A DNA stretch of 64,000 bases from SKHV01 sp963678565 (GTDB taxonomy: Bacteria; Bacteroidota; Bacteroidia; Bacteroidales; Prolixibacteraceae), in the NCBI GenBank assembly GCA_963678565.1, contig OY782875.1:3162001-3226000 (forward strand). Direction: 5' to 3'. The notes below the pieces were generated by a model that worked only from the letters and a program-made list of their open reading frames with translations, ran no database searches and had not been told where the DNA came from. Made by a program: the position numbers and the translations under genes. Positions 1-8,997 of the stretch are shown here, piece after piece (the stretch's first letter is position 1; every line of letters begins with the position of its first letter).

Positions 1-301
1 CAAGCACACGTCGATCGGCTGCGATTTTAGGTAAATCGTTCTGCTGAATAGTTCGAAGCGCTTTTGCCGAAGCGGTGTTGCAAGCCAATATAATAAGATT
101 ACAATCTAATTCGAATAGTTTTTTCACGGCAGCCAGTGTATATTCATATACCACGTCGAATGAGCGTGTACCATAAGGTGTACGTGCATTGTCGCCCAAA
201 TAGATGTAATCGTACTCTGGAAGCATGTTTTTAATGGCTTTTAGAATGGTTAAGCCACCATACCCCGAATCAAATACTCCTATTTTAAATTGTCTGCCCA
301 T
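1..301 (-). CDS. murI: Glutamate racemase, N-terminal part (cut by window edge)
   Basis: Interconverts L- and D-glutamate in the cytoplasm to supply D-Glu for peptidoglycan. About 100 N-terminal residues are present; the C-terminal part lies outside the window. Seen: the family start FDSGYGGLTIL with the catalytic Asp/Ser at D11/S12, YLGDNARTPYGTRS (residues 34-47) and ACNTASA with the first catalytic cysteine at C74. The usual FDSGVGGL has Tyr in place of Val. The ATG is the complement of 299-301. It lies downstream of the two skp genes on the same strand, separated from them by a terminator hairpin. The skp-skp-murI order is common in Bacteroidota. Confidence 0.95.
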   Translation of the reverse strand, partial: MGRQFKIGVFDSGYGGLTILKAIKNMLPEYDYIYLGDNARTPYGTRSFDVVYEYTLAAVKKLFELDCNLIILACNTASAKALRTIQQNDLPKIAADRRVL

Positions 302-353
302 AGAATAGCGAAATTAGCGAATAATTAGGATACCTTTTAAATAAAGCAAATAA

Positions 354-385
354 AAAAGCCGATTGCATGGTAACAATCGGCTTTT
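354..385 (-). terminator. Intrinsic terminator between skp2 and murI
   Basis: Perfect 12-bp inverted repeat AAAAGCCGATTG / CAATCGGCTTTT (354-365 and 374-385) with an 8-nt loop. Read on the minus strand it is followed by a run of T, so it should end the bamA-skp transcript just after the stop codon at 406. Confidence 0.85.
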
Positions 386-405
386 AATATTTTGATGGAA
401 ATCAA

Positions 406-912
406 TTATTCAATTCCCATTTTCTTTTTCACTAAGGGTAGAATATCCACACTATCGTTTGATTTGTAAAGTACCACACGTGAACTTACATCAAACACGT
501 AAATTAAACCTAGTTCTTTAGCAACTGCTGCGATGGTTTCATCAGCTTTCTTAAATATTGGCTCCATTAATTCTTGTTGCTTTTGCTGTATTTCTGCATC
601 GGCATTCTGGCGGAAAGCTTCAATACGTTGATTTTTAGATTGGATTTCTTCTTCCTTCGACTGACGTACTAAATCAGCCATGGTATTTTGACCTTGCATA
701 TAATCTTCGTACAACTTTTGAAGTTCTGTTTGCAAGCTAGCTAAAGCGTCTTCATATTCTTTAGCTGTTTTTTGCAATTCTTCAAGCGCAACCGTGCGTT
801 CTGGCATGATTTGAATTAATTGAGAAATATCAATATGTCCAAATTTAGGAGCTTGAGCGTTTGCAGAGAATGCGGTAATAATTACAAATAGAACTATAAA
901 TACTTTTTTCAT
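406..912 (-). CDS. skp: OmpH/Skp family periplasmic chaperone (copy 2)
   Basis: 168 aa. Periplasmic holdase that keeps unfolded outer-membrane proteins soluble on the way to BamA. It has a signal peptide (hydrophobic FIVLFVIITAF, cleavage after SANA), then the family opening FGHIDISQLIQIMPE, a charged coiled coil (about residues 40-115) rich in Glu/Lys/Gln, and a short beta C-terminus (LGLIYVFDVSSRVVLY). Length fits the family. It is the second of two tandem paralogues downstream of bamA, the usual Bacteroidota arrangement. The two copies are clearly diverged in sequence, so they may have different clients (inference). Confidence 0.9.
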   Translation of the reverse strand: MKKVFIVLFVIITAFSANAQAPKFGHIDISQLIQIMPERTVALEELQKTAKEYEDALASLQTELQKLYEDYMQGQNTMADLVRQSKEEEIQSKNQRIEAFRQNADAEIQQKQQELMEPIFKKADETIAAVAKELGLIYVFDVSSRVVLYKSNDSVDILPLVKKKMGIE

Positions 913-1038
913 TTTATTGATTTTTATTTTTATCTAATTAAAAATGCATTTTTCATAAAACCATTCATTATCAAGATGAATGTGGATAGCAAATATAAAA
1001 ATTAACTTGAATTATCTCGGACTTGAAAACAATAAATT

Positions 1039-1548
1039 TTAATATCCCATCAATTCCAATACCTGATCGCTTAAATTAAACTTCGGATCGGTATACAACA
1101 TGGTTAATCCGCCCGATTTATCGAAAATTACAGCATAGTTTCCATCCATCGCTAACTCTTGTATTGCATTGTAGATATCGTCTTGGATTGGCTTAATTAA
1201 GCCTTGTCGTTTTTGAAACAATTCTCCTTCGCGACCAAAATATTTTTGTTGTAAAGCACGATAATCTTTCTCTTTACTTACAATTACATCTTCGCGTTTG
1301 CGTTTCATATCGTCGGTTAACAATACCGACTCTGCTCTGAAATCGTTATACATTTGATCCAGCTCAGCACGCATCGCTTCCAACTCTTTTTGATACTGGG
1401 TTGAAATTTTATCTAATTGTTCTTGTGCTGCACGATAAGCAGGTATATTTTCTAATATATATTCGGAATCGACATAGGCATATTTTTGTGCATTTGCTGA
1501 AGCTGTAACAACAAAAGCGACTAAAAGAGTTAACAATAGTTTCTTCAT
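1039..1548 (-). CDS. skp: OmpH/Skp family periplasmic chaperone (copy 1)
   Basis: 169 aa. A signal peptide (MKKLLLTLLVAFVVTASANA) is followed by YAYVDSEYILENIPAYRAA, the typical Skp N-terminal strand and helix, then a long coiled coil (about residues 40-125) and the C-terminal strand YAVIFDKSGGLTMLYTDP. It sits 68 nt downstream of bamA on the same strand and should be co-transcribed with it. Role from family knowledge: trimeric jellyfish-shaped chaperone delivering beta-barrel proteins to the Bam complex. A 126-nt spacer separates it from the second copy, long enough for an internal promoter, though none is obvious. Confidence 0.92.
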   Translation of the reverse strand: MKKLLLTLLVAFVVTASANAQKYAYVDSEYILENIPAYRAAQEQLDKISTQYQKELEAMRAELDQMYNDFRAESVLLTDDMKRKREDVIVSKEKDYRALQQKYFGREGELFQKRQGLIKPIQDDIYNAIQELAMDGNYAVIFDKSGGLTMLYTDPKFNLSDQVLELMGY

Positions 1549-1616
1549 AATTTTTTTATTTATAGGATTTAAATAATTGAAGTTTCCTGCGTAGTTAATA
1601 CAACTTTTATACCATC

Positions 1617-4199
1617 TTAAAATTCTTGCCCAATAACAAAGCGGAATTGGCCGCCAGCTTCGCTTAAATTTCCACTATTGGGCATATCAAATCCGTATCC
1701 CCAGTCGACCCCAAGTAATCCGAACATTGGTAACCAGAAGCGAACACCAACACCGGCAGATCTTTTCATATCGAAGGCATTAAAAGTTGATAAATCATAC
1801 CACGAATTACCCGCTTCTAAAAATCCTAACACATAAATATTTGCCGATTCTGATAAGGTAATTGGGTATCTTAATTCAACAGTTGCTTTCGAATAAACAT
1901 TGGCATTGGTACCTGTTTCTCCGGTTGCTGTCATACTACCATTATAATAACCACGTAACGAAATATTATCAGATCCGTAAATATCGTATCCCGACATTCC
2001 ATCACCCCCCATTTTAAATCCTTCTAATGGAGATCTTCTGTTGCTATCAAAGAATCCTAACAAACCAAATTCATAGCGCGAGTAAAGTATTAACTTATCA
2101 GCTTTATCAAGTGGAGTAAACCATTTATAATTAAATTTCCATTTATGATATTCAAGGAAATTATATCGTTTTGTATCACTTATATTCTTGTCGCTGTAAT
2201 CAATTCCATTGATCAAAGAATAAGGAGGAGTTAGCTCTAATGAGAATGCAAAAGAAGAACCTCGTCTCGTATACAATGGGTTATCGATCGAGTTTCTACT
2301 AAACGAAGTTTTAATACTAAAATCGTTAATATCTCCAGAAGTAAGGAAATAGTAGTACCAATCCTGCAGTTTATAATGCTGCATCGAAACCTCGTGATAT
2401 AAAGTAAAATAATCGTCGGGCCAACTTAAGCGGTAACCATATCCAACAGTAGCACCATAGGTAACCTGAAAGCTATTTGCTTCGTACATATCCTCACCTG
2501 ATCGAACACCGCCATATGGGCTATAACCATTTCCATAGCCGTAACCATAGGAGTTATAACCTCCATACATTTGGTTCGCATAATAATTGGAACTCATACG
2601 GCTTAACTTAGAGTAGTATATAGAGGTAGAAAAATTATTTGGCTTTTTACCACCAAACCATGGTTCCAAAAACGAGAAGCTATATTGTTGATAGTAACGT
2701 CCGTTTGTTTGCGCCCTAATACTTAAAGTTTGACCATCACCCACCGGAAGCCCCTTTTCATCGTCGAATAAACTTCCAACCGAGAAATTGGTAAACTTTA
2801 ATCCAAGGGAACCAACAAACATACCCATTCCCCATCCTCCAGAGAGTTCAATCTGATCGTTGGCACGCTCAACCAATGAATATTTTATATCAACAGTACC
2901 ATTTTCTGCATTCGGAATTGGATCAATCCCTATTCGCTCTTGGTCGAAGTGCCCAAGGTTGGCCAACTGTCGGTACGATCGCATCAATTTTGTTTTACTA
3001 AATAAATCTCCTGGCAAGGTGTATAATTCGCGACGAACCACATGCTCATTCGTTTTTGTATTGCCTTCGATAATCACACGATCAATTGTTGCTTGTGTAC
3101 CTTCACGCATTCGCATTTCAAGATCGATAGAATCATTTTCTACATTTGATTCAATTGGATATACCTGATAAAAAAGATATCCATTATCCAGAAACAAGTT
3201 ACTTACAGCATCTGGGTCATCTTTCAAGCGTTCGGTAATTTGCTTTTGATTATAAACATCACCCTTTTGAATTCCAAAGTAAGCATTCAAATAATCCGAA
3301 GGATAAATTGTATTTCCGACCCATCGAATATCGCGAACAAAATATTTATCGCCCTCTTCAATCCAAATATGTATATCAACGGTATTGTCTTCTTTGTTTT
3401 TAGAGATCGAATCGCGGGTAATAATCGCATCTCGATAACCGAGCTCGTTGTATTTGTTAATAACATTCCTTTTATCCTCTTCGTATAAATCTTCTTGGAA
3501 TTTTTTAGGACGGAAAAAGTTCTTAAGCTTTTTAGCATTTGTTTTTTTCATAGCTCGCTCGACTTTATTAACCTCAAGCTTTTCGGCGCCATGAATAATT
3601 ACATTATTTACTTTTACCTTTTCCTTTTTATCAACTGTAATATCAATAATTAAAGAATTATCTTTCTCTGGATCATCGCGTTGAACAATGGTTACTTCGG
3701 TATCGTAAAAGCCTTTTTCCTTAAATATTTCCTTAATTATTCGCTCTGCATTTACAATATGTGCATCAACAATTTGACCACCTTCAAGCAACAATACTCG
3801 ATCTTTAATATCTTCTAATTCAGATTTTTTAACGCCAAAATAATTCACTTTTGATAAACGCGGGCGTTCTTGCAGGTAAATTTCGATGAAAATTTTATCG
3901 CCAATTTTTTTGGTTGCATTAATTTTCACATCGGAAAACAGTCCTTGTTTCCAATATTTTCGGATGGCATTTGTAAATTTATCACCAGGAACTTTTACTT
4001 CATCTCCGACTCTTAAACCAGAGTAATCGCGAAGCATATCTTTATCGAGATATTTGATTCCTACAACATCAATTCCACCAATTTCGTAAGTCCGTGGACT
4101 TGAATAATATATTGAAAAATTGGTACTATCAGCTACCTGTGACCATACATTAATAAATAGTAGTACAAATAGTGCAGTTACCGATAATTTCTTCGTCAT
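1617..4199 (-). CDS. bamA: Outer-membrane protein assembly factor BamA
   Basis: 860 aa. Omp85-family core of the beta-barrel assembly machine. A signal peptide ends about residue 20 (FINVWSQ), then five POTRA-type repeats follow over about residues 35-455 (for example VNYFGVKKSELEDIKDRVLLL, VIIHGAEKLEVNKVERAM and VIIEGNTKTNEHVVRRELYT). A C-terminal 16-strand-type barrel follows, with the conserved MGGDGMSGYDIYG-type loop and a final Phe (VIGQEF). Odd: a Tyr/Gly/Asn-rich insertion in the barrel around residues 539-562 (about 2515-2585), presumably a surface loop. Only 9 nt separate it from uppS upstream; skp genes follow. Essential gene in the group. Confidence 0.96.
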   Translation of the reverse strand: MTKKLSVTALFVLLFINVWSQVADSTNFSIYYSSPRTYEIGGIDVVGIKYLDKDMLRDYSGLRVGDEVKVPGDKFTNAIRKYWKQGLFSDVKINATKKIGDKIFIEIYLQERPRLSKVNYFGVKKSELEDIKDRVLLLEGGQIVDAHIVNAERIIKEIFKEKGFYDTEVTIVQRDDPEKDNSLIIDITVDKKEKVKVNNVIIHGAEKLEVNKVERAMKKTNAKKLKNFFRPKKFQEDLYEEDKRNVINKYNELGYRDAIITRDSISKNKEDNTVDIHIWIEEGDKYFVRDIRWVGNTIYPSDYLNAYFGIQKGDVYNQKQITERLKDDPDAVSNLFLDNGYLFYQVYPIESNVENDSIDLEMRMREGTQATIDRVIIEGNTKTNEHVVRRELYTLPGDLFSKTKLMRSYRQLANLGHFDQERIGIDPIPNAENGTVDIKYSLVERANDQIELSGGWGMGMFVGSLGLKFTNFSVGSLFDDEKGLPVGDGQTLSIRAQTNGRYYQQYSFSFLEPWFGGKKPNNFSTSIYYSKLSRMSSNYYANQMYGGYNSYGYGYGNGYSPYGGVRSGEDMYEANSFQVTYGATVGYGYRLSWPDDYFTLYHEVSMQHYKLQDWYYYFLTSGDINDFSIKTSFSRNSIDNPLYTRRGSSFAFSLELTPPYSLINGIDYSDKNISDTKRYNFLEYHKWKFNYKWFTPLDKADKLILYSRYEFGLLGFFDSNRRSPLEGFKMGGDGMSGYDIYGSDNISLRGYYNGSMTATGETGTNANVYSKATVELRYPITLSESANIYVLGFLEAGNSWYDLSTFNAFDMKRSAGVGVRFWLPMFGLLGVDWGYGFDMPNSGNLSEAGGQFRFVIGQEF

Positions 4200-4208
4200 T
4201 ACAATAAT

Positions 4209-4958
4209 TTAAGTTCTTTGTTTGATCTGCTCACTTGTTTTTCCAAAACGACGCTCTCTGTTTTGATAATCATAAACTGCCTCGAAAAGATCTTCTCTTG
4301 AAAAATCGGGCCACAGTTTGCTTGTAAAATAAAGTTCGGAATAGGCTAACTGCCACAAAAGAAAATTACTTAAACGTGTTTCGCCACTGGTTCTAATCAT
4401 CAATTCAGGATCTGGAATTTCAGCGGTCGAAAGATAACATTGAAACAGGTCACCTGAAATTTTTTCAGCTTCTATTTTTCCTTTTTTAACATCGTCAGCA
4501 ATGGATTTAACAGCATTTATGATTTCCCATCGCGAACTGTAGCTAAGTGCCAGAACAAGCGTTATTCCCGTGTTATCTTTTAAGTGATTGGTCATGAAAT
4601 CTAATTCCTTCTTTACCGATTTGGGCAAAGCCGATTCATCACCAATAACTTTTAATTGTACATTGTTTTTATTTAGCTCTTCTACCTCATTACGAATTGC
4701 CTTTACCAACAAACGCATCAATGCATCTACCTCGTATTTTGGTCGATTCCAATTTTCGGTTGAAAAAACGTACAAGGTTAAATATTGAATACCAATTTCC
4801 TGAGCCGATTTTAAAGCCACCCGAACCGATTCAACTCCACGTTCGTGGCCTTTAATCCGATCGTTGCCTCGTTTTGCAGCCCATCTACCATTCCCATCCA
4901 TAATGATGGCAACGTGTTGTGGTACTTTCTCAAGATTTATTTTATCAATCAACGACAT
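4209..4958 (-). CDS. uppS: Isoprenyl transferase (undecaprenyl diphosphate synthase)
   Basis: 249 aa, normal length for cis-prenyltransferases. Adds isopentenyl units to farnesyl diphosphate to make the C55 carrier lipid for peptidoglycan and glycan export. Seen: HVAIIMDGNGRWA with the catalytic Asp at D21, the STENWNRP motif, and the C-terminal RTSGETRLSNFLLWQ and YSELYF motifs that bind diphosphate. It is the second gene of the envelope operon, 2 nt after the upstream barrel gene and 9 nt before bamA, implying tight co-expression. Confidence 0.95.
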   Translation of the reverse strand: MSLIDKINLEKVPQHVAIIMDGNGRWAAKRGNDRIKGHERGVESVRVALKSAQEIGIQYLTLYVFSTENWNRPKYEVDALMRLLVKAIRNEVEELNKNNVQLKVIGDESALPKSVKKELDFMTNHLKDNTGITLVLALSYSSRWEIINAVKSIADDVKKGKIEAEKISGDLFQCYLSTAEIPDPELMIRTSGETRLSNFLLWQLAYSELYFTSKLWPDFSREDLFEAVYDYQNRERRFGKTSEQIKQRT

Positions 4959-4960
4959 TT

Positions 4961-5563
4961 CTAATATTTACTTCCATAAGTTGGGCAAGGTTTTTTACCG
5001 ATGTAAAACTTGTACCAAAAGGTAAGTCCAACATAATTTACCCAATCGTTGTTGTGAACTTTACTTTTAACTGCGGCTCCATTAAATTCTGTAACGACTC
5101 CATCAATTTCATCAGAAAATGTTTTTGTCAACATCAACTCAGCTCCAACACCAAATTTATCGGTTAATCCATATTTTAGTCCTGTTCCAAATGGAATGCC
5201 CAAAAAAGCTTTTTCAGCCATTCCTACACTTATTCCACCAAACACATATGGGCTAAATCTTTTCTGCTCCACACCTAAAATGAAATCAAGGTAATTAATC
5301 TCAAGCAATGTAGCTCCATTAAAAATTGAAGACTTTTCCGTTCCAAAATTACCAAAATTTATATTTAAGCGATACGCAAAACGACTATTTGCATTATAGC
5401 GATAAAAAGCAGCAAAATTGGGTATACTCGTTAGGTTTTGCTCTCCAAAGGTCGTTCCATAACCAGCAAATACTCCAATATCGGCTGTTTCTTGCTGTGC
5501 ATTGGCAAAAGCAACACAAAAAACAAACACTATCATACTTATCAATCGCTTCAAGGGCATCAC
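4961..5563 (-). CDS. Small outer-membrane beta-barrel protein (DUF6089-like)
   Basis: 200 aa, first gene of the bamA operon. Signal peptide MMPLKRLISMIVFVFCVAFANA, then alternating hydrophobic strands with Gly/Tyr/Phe (DIGVFAGYGTTFGEQNL, FAAFYRYNANSRFAYRLNINFG) typical of an 8-10-stranded barrel. It ends in a short polar tail (GKKPCPTYGSKY), so no classical terminal aromatic signal. Proteins of this kind are regularly found upstream of uppS-bamA in Bacteroidota; function unknown. The start may be the second Met (5560). The stop is 2 nt from uppS. Confidence 0.75.
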   Translation of the reverse strand: MMPLKRLISMIVFVFCVAFANAQQETADIGVFAGYGTTFGEQNLTSIPNFAAFYRYNANSRFAYRLNINFGNFGTEKSSIFNGATLLEINYLDFILGVEQKRFSPYVFGGISVGMAEKAFLGIPFGTGLKYGLTDKFGVGAELMLTKTFSDEIDGVVTEFNGAAVKSKVHNNDWVNYVGLTFWYKFYIGKKPCPTYGSKY

Positions 5564-5875
5564 TTAAATTTATCAGTTAAAAAGAATTCGAAACCGTAAC
5601 CAATTGATAGTCAGCAATTCCGAAAAGCCCAAATTCCTCTCTTTTTCAAGAGCTACAAATGTAATATAATTATTGTAAAATGCATTTGGCCTTTGGATAA
5701 TAACTAATTTAGATTCCAAAAATTGTCAATCAAAAAAATATTTTCAGAACAAAACGCATCCATTGCATTCAAATTATACCGCGATGCGAAGAAAATAGTT
5801 TTATCTTGAATTACAAAAAAAGAAAACAGGCTATTCAAAATATGAATAGCCTGTTCAATATATCTAAAGCTTTAT
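5564..5875 (-). promoter_or_regulatory. Intergenic region with candidate bamA-operon promoter (-7 at 5656-5663)
   Basis: No gene is seen in these 312 nt. On the minus strand TACATTTG (complement of 5656-5663) matches the Bacteroidota -7 consensus TAnnTTTG in all fixed positions, 93 nt before the first gene of the envelope operon. No good -33 TTTG lies at the expected distance, so the assignment rests on the -7 box. The rest holds the korB terminator listed separately. Confidence 0.4.
5825..5855 (-). terminator. Intrinsic terminator of korAB
   Basis: Perfect 13-bp stem AACAGGCTATTCA / TGAATAGCCTGTT (5825-5837 and 5843-5855), 5-nt loop. On the minus strand it is followed by TTTTCTTTTTTT. It lies 21 nt past the korB stop codon. 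Confidence 0.88.
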
Positions 5876-6889
5876 TTAAACTTCCCAAGTATTTCCACTT
5901 TTCAACAGGTCATCAACGCAGGTAATTTTACGAGCATTCTGCACATCTTTAATCTGAGCTTCCATTGCATGGTCATATGTCAGAGCTTTCACCGAACGAA
6001 TAACTCCAAATGCAACAGGCAATTCAGGTAATTTCATATTAATTAATGCAGAGTGCATGTACAGATCTTCTTCTTCGGCATTATGCACCAACACATCATC
6101 CATGGTATAGCCATCTTTTCCAATGGTAATGGCTTTTAGTTTCCCAACACGGTCTAAAATCAAACCTTTGTCTTTATTTACACCAAACACCATTTTCTTT
6201 CCATGTTTCAAGAAAATTTGTTTATCATCGCGGTCATCTCCTTTGGTAATTTCTTCGTGAATTCCGCTGTTGAAAATCACACAGTTTTGAAGGACCTCAA
6301 CTACAGAAGTTCCTTTATGGTTGGCAGCATCTTTGAATACTTCCTGACTCATTTTCATGTTTCCATCGATTGAACGAGCAAAGAAAGTTCCGCGCGACCC
6401 TAGCACAAGCTGACCTGGAATAAATGGATCTTCAACTGTACCATAAGGCGAAGTTTTGGTTTTCGAACCACGATCGGTTGTAGGAGAATACTGTCCTTTA
6501 GTTAAACCGTATATTTTATTGTTGAATAAAATTACATTCAAATCGACATTACGACGTACTGAATGAATAAAGTGATTACCACCAATTGCCAAGGCATCAC
6601 CGTCGCCGGTAATTTGCCAAACATGTAATTTAGGATTGGCACTTTTCACCCCCGACGCAATTGCAGAACCACGACCGTGAATGGTATGAAAACCAAATGT
6701 GTTCATATAATATGGAAAACGAGAAGAACATCCGATACCAGAAATCACTGCATAATCGGCTTTATTTAATCCCATTCCTGCCATTACACGTTGAACGGCA
6801 TTCATAATTGCATGGTCTCCACATCCAGGACACCAACGCACTTCATTCGAACTTTTAAAATCTTTTGCTGTATATTGTAAGTCTGTCAT
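5876..6889 (-). CDS. korB: 2-oxoacid:ferredoxin oxidoreductase beta subunit (2-oxoglutarate type)
   Basis: 337 aa. Thiamine-diphosphate-binding subunit of the CoA-dependent oxidoreductase that turns a 2-oxoacid, probably 2-oxoglutarate, into acyl-CoA, CO2 and reduced ferredoxin. Seen: WCPGCGDHAIMN (C20, C23) and GIGCSSRFPYY (C54), ligands of the 4Fe-4S cluster in this family, and the ThDP motif GDGDALAIGGNHFIHSVRRN continuing to NKIYGLTKGQYSPTT. Two nt separate it from korA upstream. Substrate (2-oxoglutarate versus pyruvate or branched-chain oxoacids) is inferred from overall similarity and the fused gamma-alpha partner. Confidence 0.9.
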   Translation of the reverse strand: MTDLQYTAKDFKSSNEVRWCPGCGDHAIMNAVQRVMAGMGLNKADYAVISGIGCSSRFPYYMNTFGFHTIHGRGSAIASGVKSANPKLHVWQITGDGDALAIGGNHFIHSVRRNVDLNVILFNNKIYGLTKGQYSPTTDRGSKTKTSPYGTVEDPFIPGQLVLGSRGTFFARSIDGNMKMSQEVFKDAANHKGTSVVEVLQNCVIFNSGIHEEITKGDDRDDKQIFLKHGKKMVFGVNKDKGLILDRVGKLKAITIGKDGYTMDDVLVHNAEEEDLYMHSALINMKLPELPVAFGVIRSVKALTYDHAMEAQIKDVQNARKITCVDDLLKSGNTWEV

Positions 6890-6891
6890 GC

Positions 6892-8733
6892 TTAGGCCTC
6901 CATTAATTTAATTACACTTTCTTTAATTTCTTCAACGGAAAAAGGTAATCCCTGTACCTTATTGTATTGCTCGTAATCAAATTGTGGCATTTTATCTCTT
7001 AAATAAGAGGCAAATTGTCCCATATTTAATTCACATACAATAATTTTCTTGTAACGTTTGAAAACCTCTTCAGTATTTGCAGGAAGCGGATTGATATAAT
7101 TAAAATGTACATGACTCACTTTCTTTCCTTCCTCACATAATTCACGAGCAGCACTAACTAAGTGACCAAAAGTTCCACCCCATCCAACGATAAGAACCTC
7201 GCCATCGTCGCATCCGTAGGTTTCTAAATCAGGAACCAAGTCTACACAACGTGCTATTTTCTCTGCACGAATTTCAGTCATTTTTTGGTGATTTTCAGGA
7301 CCATGACTCACCGTTCCAACTTCATCTTTTTCCAATCCACCAATACGATGTTCAAAACCTTCCATACCTGGAATTGCCCATTCACGAGCCAAAGTTTTTT
7401 CGTCGCGCCGATATGCTTTAAATTCACTTGCATTTTTTGCAATGCGAGGAGTGATTTCTGGCATATCGGACATAGAAGGAATTTTCCATGGTTCACTACC
7501 ATTTCCTAAGAAACCATCGGTTAACAACATTACCGGAACCATTCTTTCCAAAGAAATTTTGGCTGCCATATATGCATAATCAAAACAGTCGCTTGGAGTA
7601 CTCGCTGCAATTACAACCAGTGGACTTTCACCATTACGACCATACAGTGCTTGTAGCAAGTCAGATTGCTCAGTTTTAGTAGGTAATCCGGTTGAAGGAC
7701 CACCACGCTGAACATTCACAATCACCAATGGAAGTTCTGACATAATTGCCAAACCAATGGCTTCTGACTTTAATGCCAATCCAGGACCACTAGTAGAAGT
7801 AACTCCTAAGTTTCCTGCGAACGAAGCTCCAATTGCAGTACAAATTCCTGCAATCTCATCTTCTGCTTGAAAAGTTTTAACTCCTAAATCTTTTCTTTCA
7901 GAAAGTGCTTGAAGTATGTCGGTAGCCGGAGTAATAGGATATGATCCTAAAAATAATGGGATTCCAGATTTCTCTGAAGCAGCAACCAAGCCCCAAGCAG
8001 CAGCATGGTTTCCATTTATATTTCGATAAGTACCTTTTTCGATATCAGCAGCAGGAACCAAATATTGTGGTGTACTGTGCTGCATATTCATACCATAATT
8101 ATATCCAGCATGCAACACATCAATATTTGAAACTAGTACATCTGGTTTTTTACCAAACTTATTTCTTAATGCATCTTCTATTAATTCTAAAGGACGGTTA
8201 AAAATCCAACTTACCAAGCCTAAAGCGAACATATTTTTGCTTCGGAGTATTGCTTTGTTATCCATTTTTGAATCAATCAAAGCTTCTTTGGTTAAACTGG
8301 TAATAGGTACCCCAATTTTAAAGTAGTCTTCAAGATTTAATTCAGCAAATGGATCATCTGTTTCGTACTTTGCTTTTTTTAAGTTGCGATCGGTGAACGA
8401 ATCTGAATCATAAATAATTGTAGCAGCAGGCATTAAATACTTAGCATTTGCCTTGATTGCTGCAGGATTCATCGCCACAAGCACATGTGCTTTGTCGCCA
8501 GGTGTAGTAATTTTTGAATTTCCGAAATGAACTTGAAATCCAGATACTCCACCAACAGTTCCTTGTGGTGCTCTAATTTCTGATGGATAATCAGGAAAGG
8601 TTGAGATTCCGTTACCAACTAAGGCAGTTGCATCTGAAAACAAAGTTCCAGTAAGCTGCATTCCATCTCCTGAATCACCAGAAAACCGGATTGCGACCTC
8701 TTCAAGTTCAATAACTTTTGCATCCTTTGTCAT
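6892..8733 (-). CDS. korA: 2-oxoacid:ferredoxin oxidoreductase, fused gamma-alpha subunit
   Basis: About 613 aa. The N-terminal gamma domain (VAIRFSGDSGDGMQLTGTLF, then YPSEIRAPQGTVGGVSGFQVH) is fused to the alpha pyrimidine-binding domain (GNHAAAWGLVAASEKSGI, LGSYPITPATDILQ, EDEIAGICTAIGASFAG, TSTSGPGLALKSEAIGLA) and a C-terminal transketolase-like domain. This fusion is standard for Bacteroidota KorA. An in-frame ATG exists 15 codons upstream (8778), but homologues I recall begin close to the second Met, with MTK/MTE just before the RFSGDSGDG block, so 8733 is chosen. It is the first gene of the korAB operon and supplies reduced ferredoxin, which the hydrogenases encoded in this window could use. 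Confidence 0.9.
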   Translation of the reverse strand: MTKDAKVIELEEVAIRFSGDSGDGMQLTGTLFSDATALVGNGISTFPDYPSEIRAPQGTVGGVSGFQVHFGNSKITTPGDKAHVLVAMNPAAIKANAKYLMPAATIIYDSDSFTDRNLKKAKYETDDPFAELNLEDYFKIGVPITSLTKEALIDSKMDNKAILRSKNMFALGLVSWIFNRPLELIEDALRNKFGKKPDVLVSNIDVLHAGYNYGMNMQHSTPQYLVPAADIEKGTYRNINGNHAAAWGLVAASEKSGIPLFLGSYPITPATDILQALSERKDLGVKTFQAEDEIAGICTAIGASFAGNLGVTSTSGPGLALKSEAIGLAIMSELPLVIVNVQRGGPSTGLPTKTEQSDLLQALYGRNGESPLVVIAASTPSDCFDYAYMAAKISLERMVPVMLLTDGFLGNGSEPWKIPSMSDMPEITPRIAKNASEFKAYRRDEKTLAREWAIPGMEGFEHRIGGLEKDEVGTVSHGPENHQKMTEIRAEKIARCVDLVPDLETYGCDDGEVLIVGWGGTFGHLVSAARELCEEGKKVSHVHFNYINPLPANTEEVFKRYKKIIVCELNMGQFASYLRDKMPQFDYEQYNKVQGLPFSVEEIKESVIKLMEA

Positions 8734-8938
8734 AATAATATAATTGAGTTGATTTTGGCTAAGTGAAAGTTTGTCCATTATAATGAATAAACAGTATTAA
8801 CTTTCTAATTCTAACAAAAATAAACAACTAAGTGATAAATTCAAGAAAGCTCGCCCCTAATGATATCTACATGAGGAAGCCTTAACTTAATTTTCACACT
8901 TAGCAATCTTTGAAAGTCTCATTATAAAAGGCAAGGAA

Positions 8939-8946
8939 TATTTTTG
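8939..8946 (+). promoter_or_regulatory. Candidate -7 element for the 8998 gene
   Basis: TATTTTTG fits TAnnTTTG fully, 51 nt before the ATG at 8998. The nearest TTTG (8909-8912) is 26 nt away, too far for a normal -33 box, so support is only partial. The surrounding 264-nt divergent spacer (8734-8997) holds no gene. Confidence 0.3.
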
Positions 8947-8997
8947 TAATTTAGATTAAAATTCATTCTAAATATTGATTTATTAAGATATCTATAT

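Noticed and set aside
2860..3538. Several ORFs opposite or out of frame with bamA
   Set aside because: No motifs, no ribosome sites; BamA is continuous and well conserved through this region.
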